The notes: generated by a model not told the origin, from the letters alone. Shown: positions 1 through 7,207, numbered from the stretch's first letter. The stretch is 11,679 nt of DNA from Parachlamydiaceae bacterium (GCA_013815395.1 JACDGH010000059.1:1-11679), one strand, 5' to 3'. Translations and numbers: made by a program.

Positions 1-1
1 G

Positions 2-382
2 TATTGGGACGTTTACTTACATGAGAATCAATGTTATCTGGGAAGAGTATTCGTTCAGCTTAAAGATGAAAAAGGGATCGACGATTTTTTAGATATTCAA
101 GGAGAAATGCGCGAAGAATTCTTCCTAATTGGAAACAGTATAAAAACTGCTTTAAAAGAGCTTTTCAAACCGGATAAAATAAATTACGCCGCATTAAGCA
201 ACACCTCTCCTATTATTCATATGCATATAATCCCGCGTTATAAAGAAACCCGTGATTTTGTCGGAATTACCTTTAAAGACATACGTTGGGGTCAAAATTA
301 TGCTCCTTATGAACGTTCATTTGTCCTCGATGAATCAAATTTATTTAGAATTAGAGACGCTTTGAAAGATAAATTATTGTAA
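2..382 (+). CDS. HIT-family (histidine triad) nucleotide-binding protein, 5'-truncated by window edge
   Basis: The reading frame is open from base 2, so the start lies upstream of the window; 126 residues and a TAA stop are visible. The fragment starts YWDVYLHENQCYLGR, which matches the strand-turn region of HIT proteins, and contains SNTSPIIHMHIIPRY, aligning with the histidine-triad block (classically H-x-H-x-H followed by IIPRY). HIT proteins bind nucleotides and hydrolyse dinucleoside polyphosphates or nucleoside phosphoramidates in the cytoplasm. In this protein the first triad position is Ile, while the middle His (the nucleophile in the family) and the third His are kept. The tail with FVGITFKDIRWGQNYAPY resembles a bacterial HIT subfamily. 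Family assignment is firm; the exact substrate is unknown. The next gene is 101 bp away with its own ribosome binding site, so the two need not be co-expressed. Confidence 0.85.
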   Translation, partial: YWDVYLHENQCYLGRVFVQLKDEKGIDDFLDIQGEMREEFFLIGNSIKTALKELFKPDKINYAALSNTSPIIHMHIIPRYKETRDFVGITFKDIRWGQNYAPYERSFVLDESNLFRIRDALKDKLL

Positions 383-483
383 CTTGTGGATGATTAAGCA
401 TTTTATCAGTCAAAAAACCATAAAAGATTTCGAAAAAAAAATTTGTATACCAAAATTTTCAATTGTAATTTAAAAGGTCTTTA

Positions 484-1224
484 ATGATTTATCAAACAAT
501 TAATGGCAAAAACATTATATCAATTTTATTTATAGTCTATATTCATTGCATCTCCCCTAATGTACATGCAATTGATGAAACAATCTCAAATATCGAATAT
601 TGGGATAATTTCATCGAAAAACTTTATCAACAGACTGAAGAAAGAGCTCTAAAACCATTCTCTGCAGTAGAAATTTTAGTTCGCGATTTTCTTTGGCAGA
701 TAGAATCTGATAATCCTGTTTTGGACATTGGCTGCGAAACAGGAAAGAACGCTATTTGTTTAATCGAGTCTGGCCACAATGTAGTATTGCTAGATGTTGC
801 TCCCAAAGCTATTCACTATACCTTAGAAAACCTCAGGGAATTAAACTTAGAGGGAAGTGTTGTTGGCACTTACAAGGGAAAAATAGAAGAATTCGATTCT
901 GAATATGGTCCCTTTAAGGCCATTGTGGGCACCTATGTATTTTCCTTCATCCCTCCAAACGTATTCGAGCAAGTTATGAAAGAAAACATCTTCGATAAAA
1001 TGGAGATTGGGGGGTTCTTTGCAGGCGGGTTTTTCGGTCCAGAACACACTTGGGCAAATGACCCCACGCTCACGATTATTACAAAAGAAAAATTGGAAGC
1101 TTTTTTTGTTAACAGGGGTTTTTCAATTTGTTTCATTGAAGAATCTAAAGATATGGTGGTGACTGTCGCTGGCAACGAAATATTATTCCATACGATAAAA
1201 ATTGTGGCACAGCGCATCAGCTAA
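484..1224 (+). CDS. Class I SAM-dependent methyltransferase with an N-terminal signal peptide
   Basis: A 246-residue protein. Residues 1-29 look like a Sec signal peptide: a lysine at 9, a hydrophobic core (IISILFIVYI) and a plausible signal peptidase I site after NVHA. The mature part carries methyltransferase motif I, VLDIGCETG (79-87), where the usual middle Gly of GxGxG is Glu, then LLDVAPKAI (102-110) with the ribose-contacting Asp104. A C-terminal block, FFGPEHTWANDP (183-194), is one I associate with TehB-like methyltransferases. The start is supported by AAAGG (473-477) seven bases upstream of ATG. It is followed after 42 bp by a broken acetyltransferase gene that also encodes a signal peptide, probably the same operon. 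The fold is clear and the substrate unknown. If exported, its S-adenosylmethionine would have to come from outside the cytoplasm, for example the host cell; that is inference. The alternative is an uncleaved membrane anchor. Confidence 0.8.
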   Translation: MIYQTINGKNIISILFIVYIHCISPNVHAIDETISNIEYWDNFIEKLYQQTEERALKPFSAVEILVRDFLWQIESDNPVLDIGCETGKNAICLIESGHNVVLLDVAPKAIHYTLENLRELNLEGSVVGTYKGKIEEFDSEYGPFKAIVGTYVFSFIPPNVFEQVMKENIFDKMEIGGFFAGGFFGPEHTWANDPTLTIITKEKLEAFFVNRGFSICFIEESKDMVVTVAGNEILFHTIKIVAQRIS

Positions 1225-1255
1225 TACTAATGAAAATTAAATTAAATCGGACAAT

Positions 1256-1259
1256 GGGA
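1256..1259 (+). promoter_or_regulatory. Ribosome binding site of the broken acetyltransferase gene
   Basis: GGGA lies seven bases before the ATG at 1267. It supports 1267 as the ancestral start, even though a TAA follows 14 codons later. No comparable site precedes the downstream GTG at 1444. Confidence 0.5.
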
Positions 1260-1266
1260 TAAAAGT

Positions 1267-1985
1267 ATGAAGAAAAAATTGTTGTTTATGTTGCTAATCT
1301 TGACATTTTAAAACTCAGCCCTGAAGTGTAATCAAAGGGAAGAATATCGGGATATCAAACTAACTAGTCAGGTCGGTAATCAATCTTTATCTTTCCAAAT
1401 TATCACTATTCAAGATGAAACCGTAGATCAAGTTATTGATGAAGTGATCGAATTACAAAGCTCATTAATTGTCGACAATCAAGCGATATCTGAACTTGTC
1501 GGTCCTTTTAAAGAGAATGGCTTTCTAATCATCCGAATGGAGCGAGAGAATCTTATGGAAACACTTCTCAGTGGGGGTAAAATCGTAACAAGCCGCCATC
1601 AAAATCAACTCATCGGATATCTCATTTTGTGCACAGAGGATAGCTTTAAATGGTTATTGACTGCGGAAAGCATAGATATTAAAATTCCATTAAACATAGA
1701 TGAATTAGTACGATATATTACAGACAATCATATTCTTGAAATTGATCAAATTGCTGTAGCACACACTTTTGCAAAACAAGGGATTGGCCGAAAAATGGTC
1801 GAGATAGCTAAACAAGAAGCCCCTCATGGTCTTGCGACATGCATTCTCTATAAGCCGTTTACAAATGAAGCTTCTTATCATTCTTTTCAAAACAAGATTT
1901 TGTTCATGTTGTCACTGTTTACTTAATGCGTAAACCACCTAAACTACTTCCGCATGAAATTTTTATAGAACTGTGGTTGCCCTAA
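1267..1985 (+). pseudogene. GNAT acetyltransferase with signal peptide, disrupted by a stop codon and a frameshift
   Basis: Reading from ATG 1267 gives MKKKLLFMLLILTF, a typical signal-peptide start, then TAA (1309-1311). The same frame continues NSALKCNQREEY and runs open to 1889. The body contains IDQIAVAHTFAKQGIGRKM (1744-1800), the acetyl-CoA-binding loop of GNAT enzymes (Q-G-I-G), then the LYKPFTNEASYHSF segment. After that the frame shifts: from base 1890 another frame reads KQDFVHVVTVYLMRKPPKLL and on to a TAA at 1983-1985, a normal GNAT C-terminus. Adding one A to the run at 1889-1892 restores one frame of about 239 codons. An unbroken frame from the GTG at 1444 exists but lacks the start of the protein, has no ribosome binding site, and ends in an unrelated tail. 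Most likely a decayed gene for an exported acetyltransferase; one of the two lesions could be a sequencing error. Confidence 0.82.
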
Positions 1986-2064
1986 TTTGGTTATGATATC
2001 GACACTAAATCACTTACTTGTTAAACTCGAGTTCACTCTTTTTTAGCGGATCGATTATAAACAC

Positions 2065-2070
2065 AAGGAT
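2065..2070 (+). promoter_or_regulatory. Ribosome binding site of tsaD
   Basis: AAGGAT sits eight bases before the ATG at 2079 and fixes the start, which also begins exactly at the family N-terminus (MLVLGIESTCDET). Confidence 0.6.
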
Positions 2071-2078
2071 GAGAGAAT

Positions 2079-3101
2079 ATGTTAGTCTTAGGGATAGAAT
2101 CCACATGCGATGAAACTGCTAGTGCTGTAGTTCGAGATGGGCGTGATATTTTATCGAATGTGATCACTTCGCAAATTGATCTACATGCTGAATACGGAGG
2201 GGTTGTTCCCGAACTCTCTTGCCGTCGCCATGTTGACGTCATCATCCCAGTTATTGAAAAGTCTTTGCATGAAGCAAAAGTAACACTTCAAGACATCGAT
2301 CTAATTGCCGTAGCACATGGTCCCGGTCTAATTGGAGCATTACTCATTGGTCTTACTGCAGCTAAAACACTCTCTTTAGCACTTGACAAGCCCTTTGTTG
2401 GTGTGAATCATATCGAAGCCCATCTTTATGCCGCATTGATGTCTCAACCACAGCCTGTCACTTTTCCTTGCATGGGGGTTATCTTATCAGGAGGCCATAC
2501 TGCTTTAGTGCGTATGGACGATGTGGGCTGTTACACCCTCGTAGGAGAAACAATTGATGACGCGATAGGCGAAGCTTTTGATAAAGTTGCTAAAATGATG
2601 GATCTCCCTTACCCTGGAGGTCCCCAAATTGAAAAATTAGCCGTCAATGGTAATCGACATCGCTACAATTTTAAACCAGGCAAAGTCAAAAACAACCCCT
2701 TCAGCTTTTCATTTAGTGGACTCAAAACAGCAGTTCTTTATGGCATTAAAGGGCAGAACTGCAATACATTCAATGAAAATAAACCACTAAGTGAACAAGA
2801 TAAAGCCGACGCAGCAGCAGCCTTTCAACACGCAGCCTTTAAAGATATTATTAACAAGTCTCTACTTGCTGCAAAAGAGCACAGTTGCAATACTCTTATT
2901 TTTGGTGGAGGAGTAACTAATAACATGACATTGCGTCAATTATTTAACGAGCAAGCTGGTGAATTAAACTTACTCTGGCCCTCACTAGGACTTAGCCTAG
3001 ACAATGCAGCGATGATTGCCGGTTTAGGCTATCACGTATTTAAAAAGAAGGGAAAAGGAGATACTTTTGAACTTCCCGCAGCCACACGAATTGCTTTTTA
3101 A
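2079..3101 (+). CDS. tsaD: tRNA N6-adenosine threonylcarbamoyltransferase TsaD
   Basis: A 340-residue protein of normal family length. TsaD transfers the threonylcarbamoyl group from threonylcarbamoyl-AMP to A37 of tRNAs reading ANN codons, in the cytoplasm together with TsaB and TsaE. The sequence shows the family N-terminus MLVLGIESTCDETASAVV, the metal-binding HIEAH (His111, His115), the ATP-fold motifs LSGGHT (136-141) and DDAIGEAFDKVAKMM (160-174), the YPGGP loop (178-182), IFGGGVTNN (274-282), and the conserved Asp308 in LDNAAMIAG, the third metal ligand. Nothing is missing. Older annotation calls this family Gcp or O-sialoglycoprotein endopeptidase. From memory, Chlamydia has a gcp-like gene next to opp genes; here rpmG, the lol pair and two envelope genes separate them. 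Confidence 0.97.
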   Translation: MLVLGIESTCDETASAVVRDGRDILSNVITSQIDLHAEYGGVVPELSCRRHVDVIIPVIEKSLHEAKVTLQDIDLIAVAHGPGLIGALLIGLTAAKTLSLALDKPFVGVNHIEAHLYAALMSQPQPVTFPCMGVILSGGHTALVRMDDVGCYTLVGETIDDAIGEAFDKVAKMMDLPYPGGPQIEKLAVNGNRHRYNFKPGKVKNNPFSFSFSGLKTAVLYGIKGQNCNTFNENKPLSEQDKADAAAAFQHAAFKDIINKSLLAAKEHSCNTLIFGGGVTNNMTLRQLFNEQAGELNLLWPSLGLSLDNAAMIAGLGYHVFKKKGKGDTFELPAATRIAF

Positions 3102-3121
3102 GTTTTTTGAAGTTTTTTTCT

Positions 3122-3150
3122 TTTCAACAATCTGCCTGATCGGCTATGAT
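3122..3150 (+). promoter_or_regulatory. Possible promoter for rpmG
   Basis: TATGAT (3145-3150) is a good -10 match. The upstream TTTCAA (3122-3127) is a weak -35 match at 17-bp spacing. It lies in the 87-bp gap after tsaD and would start transcription about 30 bases before the rpmG ATG. Confidence 0.35.
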
Positions 3151-3188
3151 AGAAGCTCTTAAGAACTCGTAGTACCGGAGATTTAACA

Positions 3189-3344
3189 ATGGCCAAAAAA
3201 CGTGAAAAAATAAAAATGAAGAGCACAGAAAGCCCTCATCATTATTACACCGAAAAAAACAAAACTAACACTCCTGATCGCATGGCACGTAAAAAATACG
3301 ATCCTATCGTACGAAAACATGTCGAATTCAAGGAAAGTAAATAA
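3189..3344 (+). CDS. rpmG: 50S ribosomal protein L33
   Basis: A 51-residue, very basic protein starting MAKKREKIKMKSTESPHHYY. It matches L33, a small protein of the large ribosomal subunit near the E site: REKIK-K-ST near the start, TEKNK in the middle, and KKYDPIVRKHVEFKESK at the end. No cysteines are present, so it is the zinc-free type. GGAG (3177-3180) stands eight bases before the ATG. It is followed 27 bp later by the Lol-type permease gene. From memory, L33 upstream of a LolE/LolD-like pair is a Chlamydiae arrangement (around CT150-CT152 in C. trachomatis), which supports both this call and the taxonomic placement. Confidence 0.93.
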   Translation: MAKKREKIKMKSTESPHHYYTEKNKTNTPDRMARKKYDPIVRKHVEFKESK

Positions 3345-3371
3345 AAGATCTATAACATAGCGAGTCAATGC

Positions 3372-4967
3372 ATGTTCGAGCTGTCCGTCGCCTGTAAATA
3401 CCTCATCCCTAGATGGCGGCAGCTCTCAGTCTCAATTATCAGTCTAGTTTCGATGTTAGTTATTGCCCTTGTTGTATGGTTGATCGTTGTTTTTTTCTCG
3501 GTTAAAGATGGGCTCGAAAACAGCTGGATTGACAAGCTCATTGCTCTTACGGCTCCAATACGCATCACACCCACAGAAAAATACTACAACTCTTTCTATT
3601 ATCAAATTGATAACATTAGTTCGCAAGCCGATTTCACGCATAAAACTATTGGTGAAAAATTAGCAGCTGAGCGCACAAATCCATATGACCCCAATATCGA
3701 TGAAGAGCCTCCTGTCTATTGGCCGAAACCTGATTTAAACCTAAAGGGGGAGCTTAAAGATCTTGTTAAAGAAGTTCATCAAATCGTATCAGCTTTATCA
3801 GAAATCCAGGAGCCCTCGATTACGGATTATGAAGCAACCGCCGCCAATCTCAATCTTCGCATGTTACGCCCTTATAAAGACAAAGATCAAACACACCCTA
3901 AGAGCACCCATACAGAACAATTTTTAGAACAGACAGCCTTTATAGGCTCCTTTGACCCCAACACAGCCTCGATCGCTAAGACACTACTCCCCCTTACCCA
4001 TGATGACTTTCAAAATTTGCATTACCTGGAATCTATCTCTTCTGGTACCAAATTACCCACCTCTATTTTATTTGCAAAAATTGCTGAAGATGCCTCACGA
4101 ATTATTCTTCCTGGTCCAAACAAACATGGCGAAGGCATATTGGTTCCCCGCAGCTACCGAGAAGCGGGCACACTTATTGGCGATCAAGGTTTTATTTCAT
4201 ACTTTTCTCCTACACCTAGCACCATTCAAGAACAGCGAATACCTGTTTACGTGGCCGGGTTTTACGACCCAGGTATTATGCCTATTGGGGGCAAATTTAT
4301 TTTGGCAAGCCATCAACTCACAGGCTTAATCCGCGCCTCACATCATCAAGATGATACCTTGCAGAGCAATGGCTTCAACATCCGCTTTAAAAATTTAGCA
4401 GACGCCCACAAAATCAAAGTGGCACTTGTAAATGCTTTGAAACAGGAAGGGATCGATACTTATTGGAATATTCAAACGTATCAAGAATATGAATTTACAA
4501 AAGATATTATTCAACAACTGCATAGCGAGAAAAATTTATTTAGTCTAATCTCGATGGTTATTATCATCGTAGCTTGCTCGAACATCATTTCCATGCTTAT
4601 TATCCTTGTGAACGATAAAAAAGTTGAAATCGGCATTTTGCGTTCTATGGGAGCAACATCTGGAAGCATTGCCGTCATCTTCGGGCTTTGTGGCATGGTC
4701 ATGGGGGCCTGTGGAAGCGTGATTGGAATCATTCTTGCTATAGCTACTTTAAAAAATTTAAAATTTCTTGTAGATATGATTAGTCGATTTCAAGGCTACG
4801 ATCTATTCAATCCTGTTTTTTATGGCAATACTTTGCCAAATCAAGTAAGTATGGAAGTTTTGGGGCAAGTTGTTCTAGCAACAGCATTTATTTCGCTTTT
4901 AGCTGGAATTGTTCCAGCTGTAAAAGCTAGCCTTCTGCGTCCTTCAGCCATATTAAGGTCGGAGTGA
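3372..4967 (+). CDS. LolC/LolE-type lipoprotein-releasing ABC transporter permease
   Basis: A 531-residue inner-membrane protein with the MacB/LolCE layout: a first membrane helix at about 19-44, a large periplasmic domain at about 45-385, then three helices at about 389-413, 432-460 and 497-518. Between helices 2 and 3 lies the coupling segment DKKVEIGILRSMGATS (415-430), the FtsX/LolC/LolE signature that contacts the ATPase. The C-terminus ends PAVKASLLRPSAILRSE, as usual in the family. The protein works with a LolD ATPase to lift outer-membrane lipoproteins out of the inner membrane. It is longer than typical LolC or LolE (about 400 residues), the extra length being periplasmic. Only one permease gene is present, so it may form a homodimer. 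The ATPase gene starts four bases after its stop. A GCGAG at 3360-3364 is a weak ribosome binding site. Confidence 0.88.
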   Translation: MFELSVACKYLIPRWRQLSVSIISLVSMLVIALVVWLIVVFFSVKDGLENSWIDKLIALTAPIRITPTEKYYNSFYYQIDNISSQADFTHKTIGEKLAAERTNPYDPNIDEEPPVYWPKPDLNLKGELKDLVKEVHQIVSALSEIQEPSITDYEATAANLNLRMLRPYKDKDQTHPKSTHTEQFLEQTAFIGSFDPNTASIAKTLLPLTHDDFQNLHYLESISSGTKLPTSILFAKIAEDASRIILPGPNKHGEGILVPRSYREAGTLIGDQGFISYFSPTPSTIQEQRIPVYVAGFYDPGIMPIGGKFILASHQLTGLIRASHHQDDTLQSNGFNIRFKNLADAHKIKVALVNALKQEGIDTYWNIQTYQEYEFTKDIIQQLHSEKNLFSLISMVIIIVACSNIISMLIILVNDKKVEIGILRSMGATSGSIAVIFGLCGMVMGACGSVIGIILAIATLKNLKFLVDMISRFQGYDLFNPVFYGNTLPNQVSMEVLGQVVLATAFISLLAGIVPAVKASLLRPSAILRSE

Positions 4968-4971
4968 ACTT

Positions 4972-5655
4972 ATGAATTCTGAACAGCCCGTACTTAAAGC
5001 CCGAGCCATTCACAAAGCATTTTACAATCCCTGTGTTGTGCCCATTTTGAAAGGTGTGGACCTCACTATTATGCGTGGCGAAACCTTAGCGATCATGGGT
5101 CGTTCAGGCGAAGGCAAAAGTACTTTACTGCAGATTCTAGGAACACTTGAAAATGCATGTTCAGGCTATCTGGAAATCGCAAATCAAACTGTAACCAGTT
5201 TTAATAAAAGTAAAATTCGGAATAAAAACTTGGCTTTCATTTTTCAATCATTTCACCTTTTGGAAGATTACACCGCATTGGAAAATGTGTTGATGCCTGC
5301 GAGTATAGCCAGGAATAAGATTTCGAAAGGATCACCCGCTTACAAGAGAGCTTGTGAATTGCTGGAAAAGGTGGGTCTAAACTCACGCATGCATTTTAAC
5401 ACCAAATTGCTCTCTGGTGGAGAAAAACAACGTGTCGCTATTGCCAGAGCTCTTTGCAATGATCCCGACATCATATTTGCAGATGAACCTTCCGGTAATC
5501 TCGATAAACAAACGTCTCAATACATTCATGAGCTTCTTCTAAGCTTTGCTCGCAATCAAAACAAAACTCTTGTTTTAGTAACGCATGACACCGACTTAGC
5601 ATCGATGTGCAATCGTCGCTTCCGCCTATGTGAAGGCGTTCTCGTTGCAGAATGA
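4972..5655 (+). CDS. lolD: LolD-type ABC transporter ATP-binding protein
   Basis: A 227-residue ATPase of standard LolD/MacB length. It has Walker A GRSGEGKST (43-51), the Q-loop FQSFHLLEDYTALENV (91-106), the signature LLSGGEKQRVAIARAL (146-161), Walker B DIIFADEPSGNLD (166-178) and the H-loop LVTHDTDLA (202-210). The stretch FQSFHLLEDYTALENVLMPA is typical of the LolD/MacB/FtsE branch. GGAG (4961-4964), inside the end of the permease gene, is its ribosome binding site, and only four bases separate the two genes, so they are co-translated. It should power lipoprotein release by the permease encoded just upstream. Sequence alone does not fully exclude a MacB-like export partner. It converges with the next gene, leaving ten bases between the stops and no visible terminator. 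Confidence 0.92.
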   Translation: MNSEQPVLKARAIHKAFYNPCVVPILKGVDLTIMRGETLAIMGRSGEGKSTLLQILGTLENACSGYLEIANQTVTSFNKSKIRNKNLAFIFQSFHLLEDYTALENVLMPASIARNKISKGSPAYKRACELLEKVGLNSRMHFNTKLLSGGEKQRVAIARALCNDPDIIFADEPSGNLDKQTSQYIHELLLSFARNQNKTLVLVTHDTDLASMCNRRFRLCEGVLVAE

Positions 5656-5665
5656 GTGATGATTA

Positions 5666-6400
5666 CTAACTAATCTTTTGAGCAGATTCCACGTCAATAT
5701 TCTCCTTATTATACAACTTATAACGCTCAAGAAAAGCCTTAAGCAATGTTTCTGTAGAACTTGTTACCTGCGCTACCAACTGCTCAGAAGTTGCTAACGA
5801 AATATCTTGGTTTTCCCAAGTAATTCCCTGCCAGAAACCAGCAGGCTTAAATTCTTTTCTAACAACTTGAATTTCTTCAAATAATCGAGTTGTAGTAAAA
5901 ACAACAAATTTATCTTTATCAACGGGATAGATTATGACCAGCACATGTAAAAATGGAAGGGGTGGCCCTTCGCTTAATTCTGCGTGGGGTATTATTCCTT
6001 CATTTTTAAGTAAAGCAGTTAATGCCCCTTTTAATGTAGAAATATCAACATTGACAGGTGTATTGTCATTTTTTAGCACCTCAACATCAAGTGTAATATT
6101 TTTTGATACATGCCCTAAATAATCCGTTCCTTCCCATTTACCATCGCGCAATCCTACGACTCCAGGCATCCCAAAGGGTTTATCCATCGCAGGGATTACT
6201 GGCTTGGATAAGGGAGCTTGAGTTGACGGGACAACTTGGGGAGCAGCAGGTTTTGAAGGATAGACTACGGGGGGTATTTTTGATGGAGTGTATCCCGGTA
6301 AGCCTGTAGATTTGGGAGCAGATGTTGCTGTAGCACCTACTAAATAGAAAGTACCCATTAAAGCAATACAAGTGAACATAAATTTAGATATTTTCAACAT
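5666..6400 (-). CDS. Secreted or periplasmic protein of unknown function with proline-rich linker
   Basis: A 244-residue protein I do not recognise. Residues 1-28 are a signal peptide (MLKISK, hydrophobic core, cleavage likely after ATA at 25 or TSA at 28); no lipobox cysteine is present. Residues 29-85 are rich in Pro, Ser and Lys (PSKIPPVVYPSKPAAPQ and similar) and look like a flexible spacer. A folded domain of about 150 residues follows, alternating strands and helices, with PPLPFLHVLVIIYPVDKDKF near its centre and a helical end (SSTETLLKAFLERYKLYN). AAGGA stands seven bases before the ATG. It is the second gene of a two-gene minus-strand unit, 21 bp behind the neighbour at 6422-7042. Signal and spacer suggest a protein reaching across the periplasm; that is inference. 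Confidence 0.8.
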   Translation of the reverse strand: MLKISKFMFTCIALMGTFYLVGATATSAPKSTGLPGYTPSKIPPVVYPSKPAAPQVVPSTQAPLSKPVIPAMDKPFGMPGVVGLRDGKWEGTDYLGHVSKNITLDVEVLKNDNTPVNVDISTLKGALTALLKNEGIIPHAELSEGPPLPFLHVLVIIYPVDKDKFVVFTTTRLFEEIQVVRKEFKPAGFWQGITWENQDISLATSEQLVAQVTSSTETLLKAFLERYKLYNKENIDVESAQKIS

Positions 6401-6421
6401 AAATTAATCCTTATTTAAACC

Positions 6422-7042
6422 TTATAACTTTACGGCAGGGGTTGAATTCTGATCGAGAATGTGAAATGAATTCATAAAGAAATTTAATTCATCAACATTA
6501 AATTCATTTATTTTATCAGCGACGCTTAAAACATAAAGGATGTTGTTATGCAAGATGGCTTTGCCGGCAACTGTTACTTCTTTATTTTCTAATTCAAAAT
6601 CGAGCGAATCAGAATCTTGAAATTTTCCGATGGTTGACTTTTTTAATTTATTTTCTTTATTTCTTGCTAACATGTCATTAACAGCATTTTTTAAAAGAAC
6701 TTCGGCATCCTGCTTATCAACCTTTTTAGGAAATGTAATAGTACTAATAATAAAACCTGTTCCCTGTTCGTCAGCTGCTGCATACATATCGTATTTACGT
6801 GCTTCTTTTGTAATAGGGTCTGCGATCTTATCCACTACATGTTGAGGAAGCACCGGAAATAGCGCACTGAATGTGCCATCAGTCTGACTAAACACTTTCC
6901 AGTCCTGAAAATTAGAAGTTGGCTTTAAAGGATTTTTCTCATTAATCGGCAAAAGTTTATATGAATCTTTAGCATATCGAATTGCTAAGAACGAGCCGAT
7001 TAAGACAATAATAGCAATTAAAATTGTCAACATTTTGGACAT
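6422..7042 (-). CDS. Membrane-anchored extracytoplasmic protein of unknown function
   Basis: A 206-residue protein with one N-terminal membrane helix (MSKMLTILIAIIVLIGSFLA, residues 1-20) and no clear cleavage site, so it is probably anchored with its C-terminal domain outside the cytoplasm. The domain begins WKVFSQTDGTFSALFPVLPQ and looks like a loosely conserved alpha/beta family found in various bacteria that I cannot name. The ATG at 7042 is chosen because GAGGG stands four bases upstream. A longer frame back to TTG 7105 would put a charged stretch before the helix and has no ribosome binding site. This is the first gene of the minus-strand pair; its stop is 21 bp before the start of the proline-rich protein gene, so the two are probably co-transcribed. 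Confidence 0.78.
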   Translation of the reverse strand: MSKMLTILIAIIVLIGSFLAIRYAKDSYKLLPINEKNPLKPTSNFQDWKVFSQTDGTFSALFPVLPQHVVDKIADPITKEARKYDMYAAADEQGTGFIISTITFPKKVDKQDAEVLLKNAVNDMLARNKENKLKKSTIGKFQDSDSLDFELENKEVTVAGKAILHNNILYVLSVADKINEFNVDELNFFMNSFHILDQNSTPAVKL

Positions 7043-7087
7043 ACAACCCTCTACTCTTTGATAAAATTTTCTTCGATATAAAAATAC

Positions 7088-7116
7088 CATATAAAAGATT
7101 TCCAATTAACAAGCAA
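7088..7116 (-). promoter_or_regulatory. Possible promoter for the two-gene envelope operon
   Basis: On the minus strand, TTGCTT (7111-7116) and TATATG (7088-7093) are spaced by 17 bp, about 45 bases before the ATG at 7042. The match is moderate, and AT-rich sequence makes chance hits common. Confidence 0.3.
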
Positions 7117-7157
7117 CTTTTACCTAAAGATAGAGTTTGATGGATTCGAAAATTGGA

Positions 7158-7207
7158 CAAGTTACTTCAAAATGTTAAATTTTAAAAGTAACATTTGAAA
7201 TAACTTG
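7158..7207. repeat. AT-rich imperfect inverted repeat
   Basis: The left arm CAAGTTACTTCAAAATGTTA (7158-7177) and right arm TAACATTTGAAATAACTTG (7189-7207) pair with one mismatch and one bulge around an 11-base loop. It stands alone between divergent genes, about 115 bases upstream of the minus-strand operon start. It could be an operator, a remnant terminator or a structural element; no T-run follows the stem. Confidence 0.6.

Noticed and set aside
443..471. Possible promoter TTGTAT with TAATTT at 17-bp spacing before the methyltransferase
   Set aside because: It would start transcription only about six bases before the ATG, leaving the ribosome binding site outside the transcript.
1444..1926. 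A 160-residue acetyltransferase starting at GTG 1444
   Set aside because: It starts without a ribosome binding site inside an older frame that continues upstream to a signal peptide, and it ends in a tail unlike GNAT proteins after a frameshift. It is treated as part of the pseudogene.
3952..4329. A 125-residue plus-strand open frame inside the permease gene
   Set aside because: It lies wholly within a well-supported gene in another frame and has no recognisable features.
7043..7105. N-terminal extension of the anchored envelope protein to TTG 7105
   Set aside because: A charged stretch would precede the membrane helix and no ribosome binding site is present; the ATG at 7042 has GAGGG just upstream.
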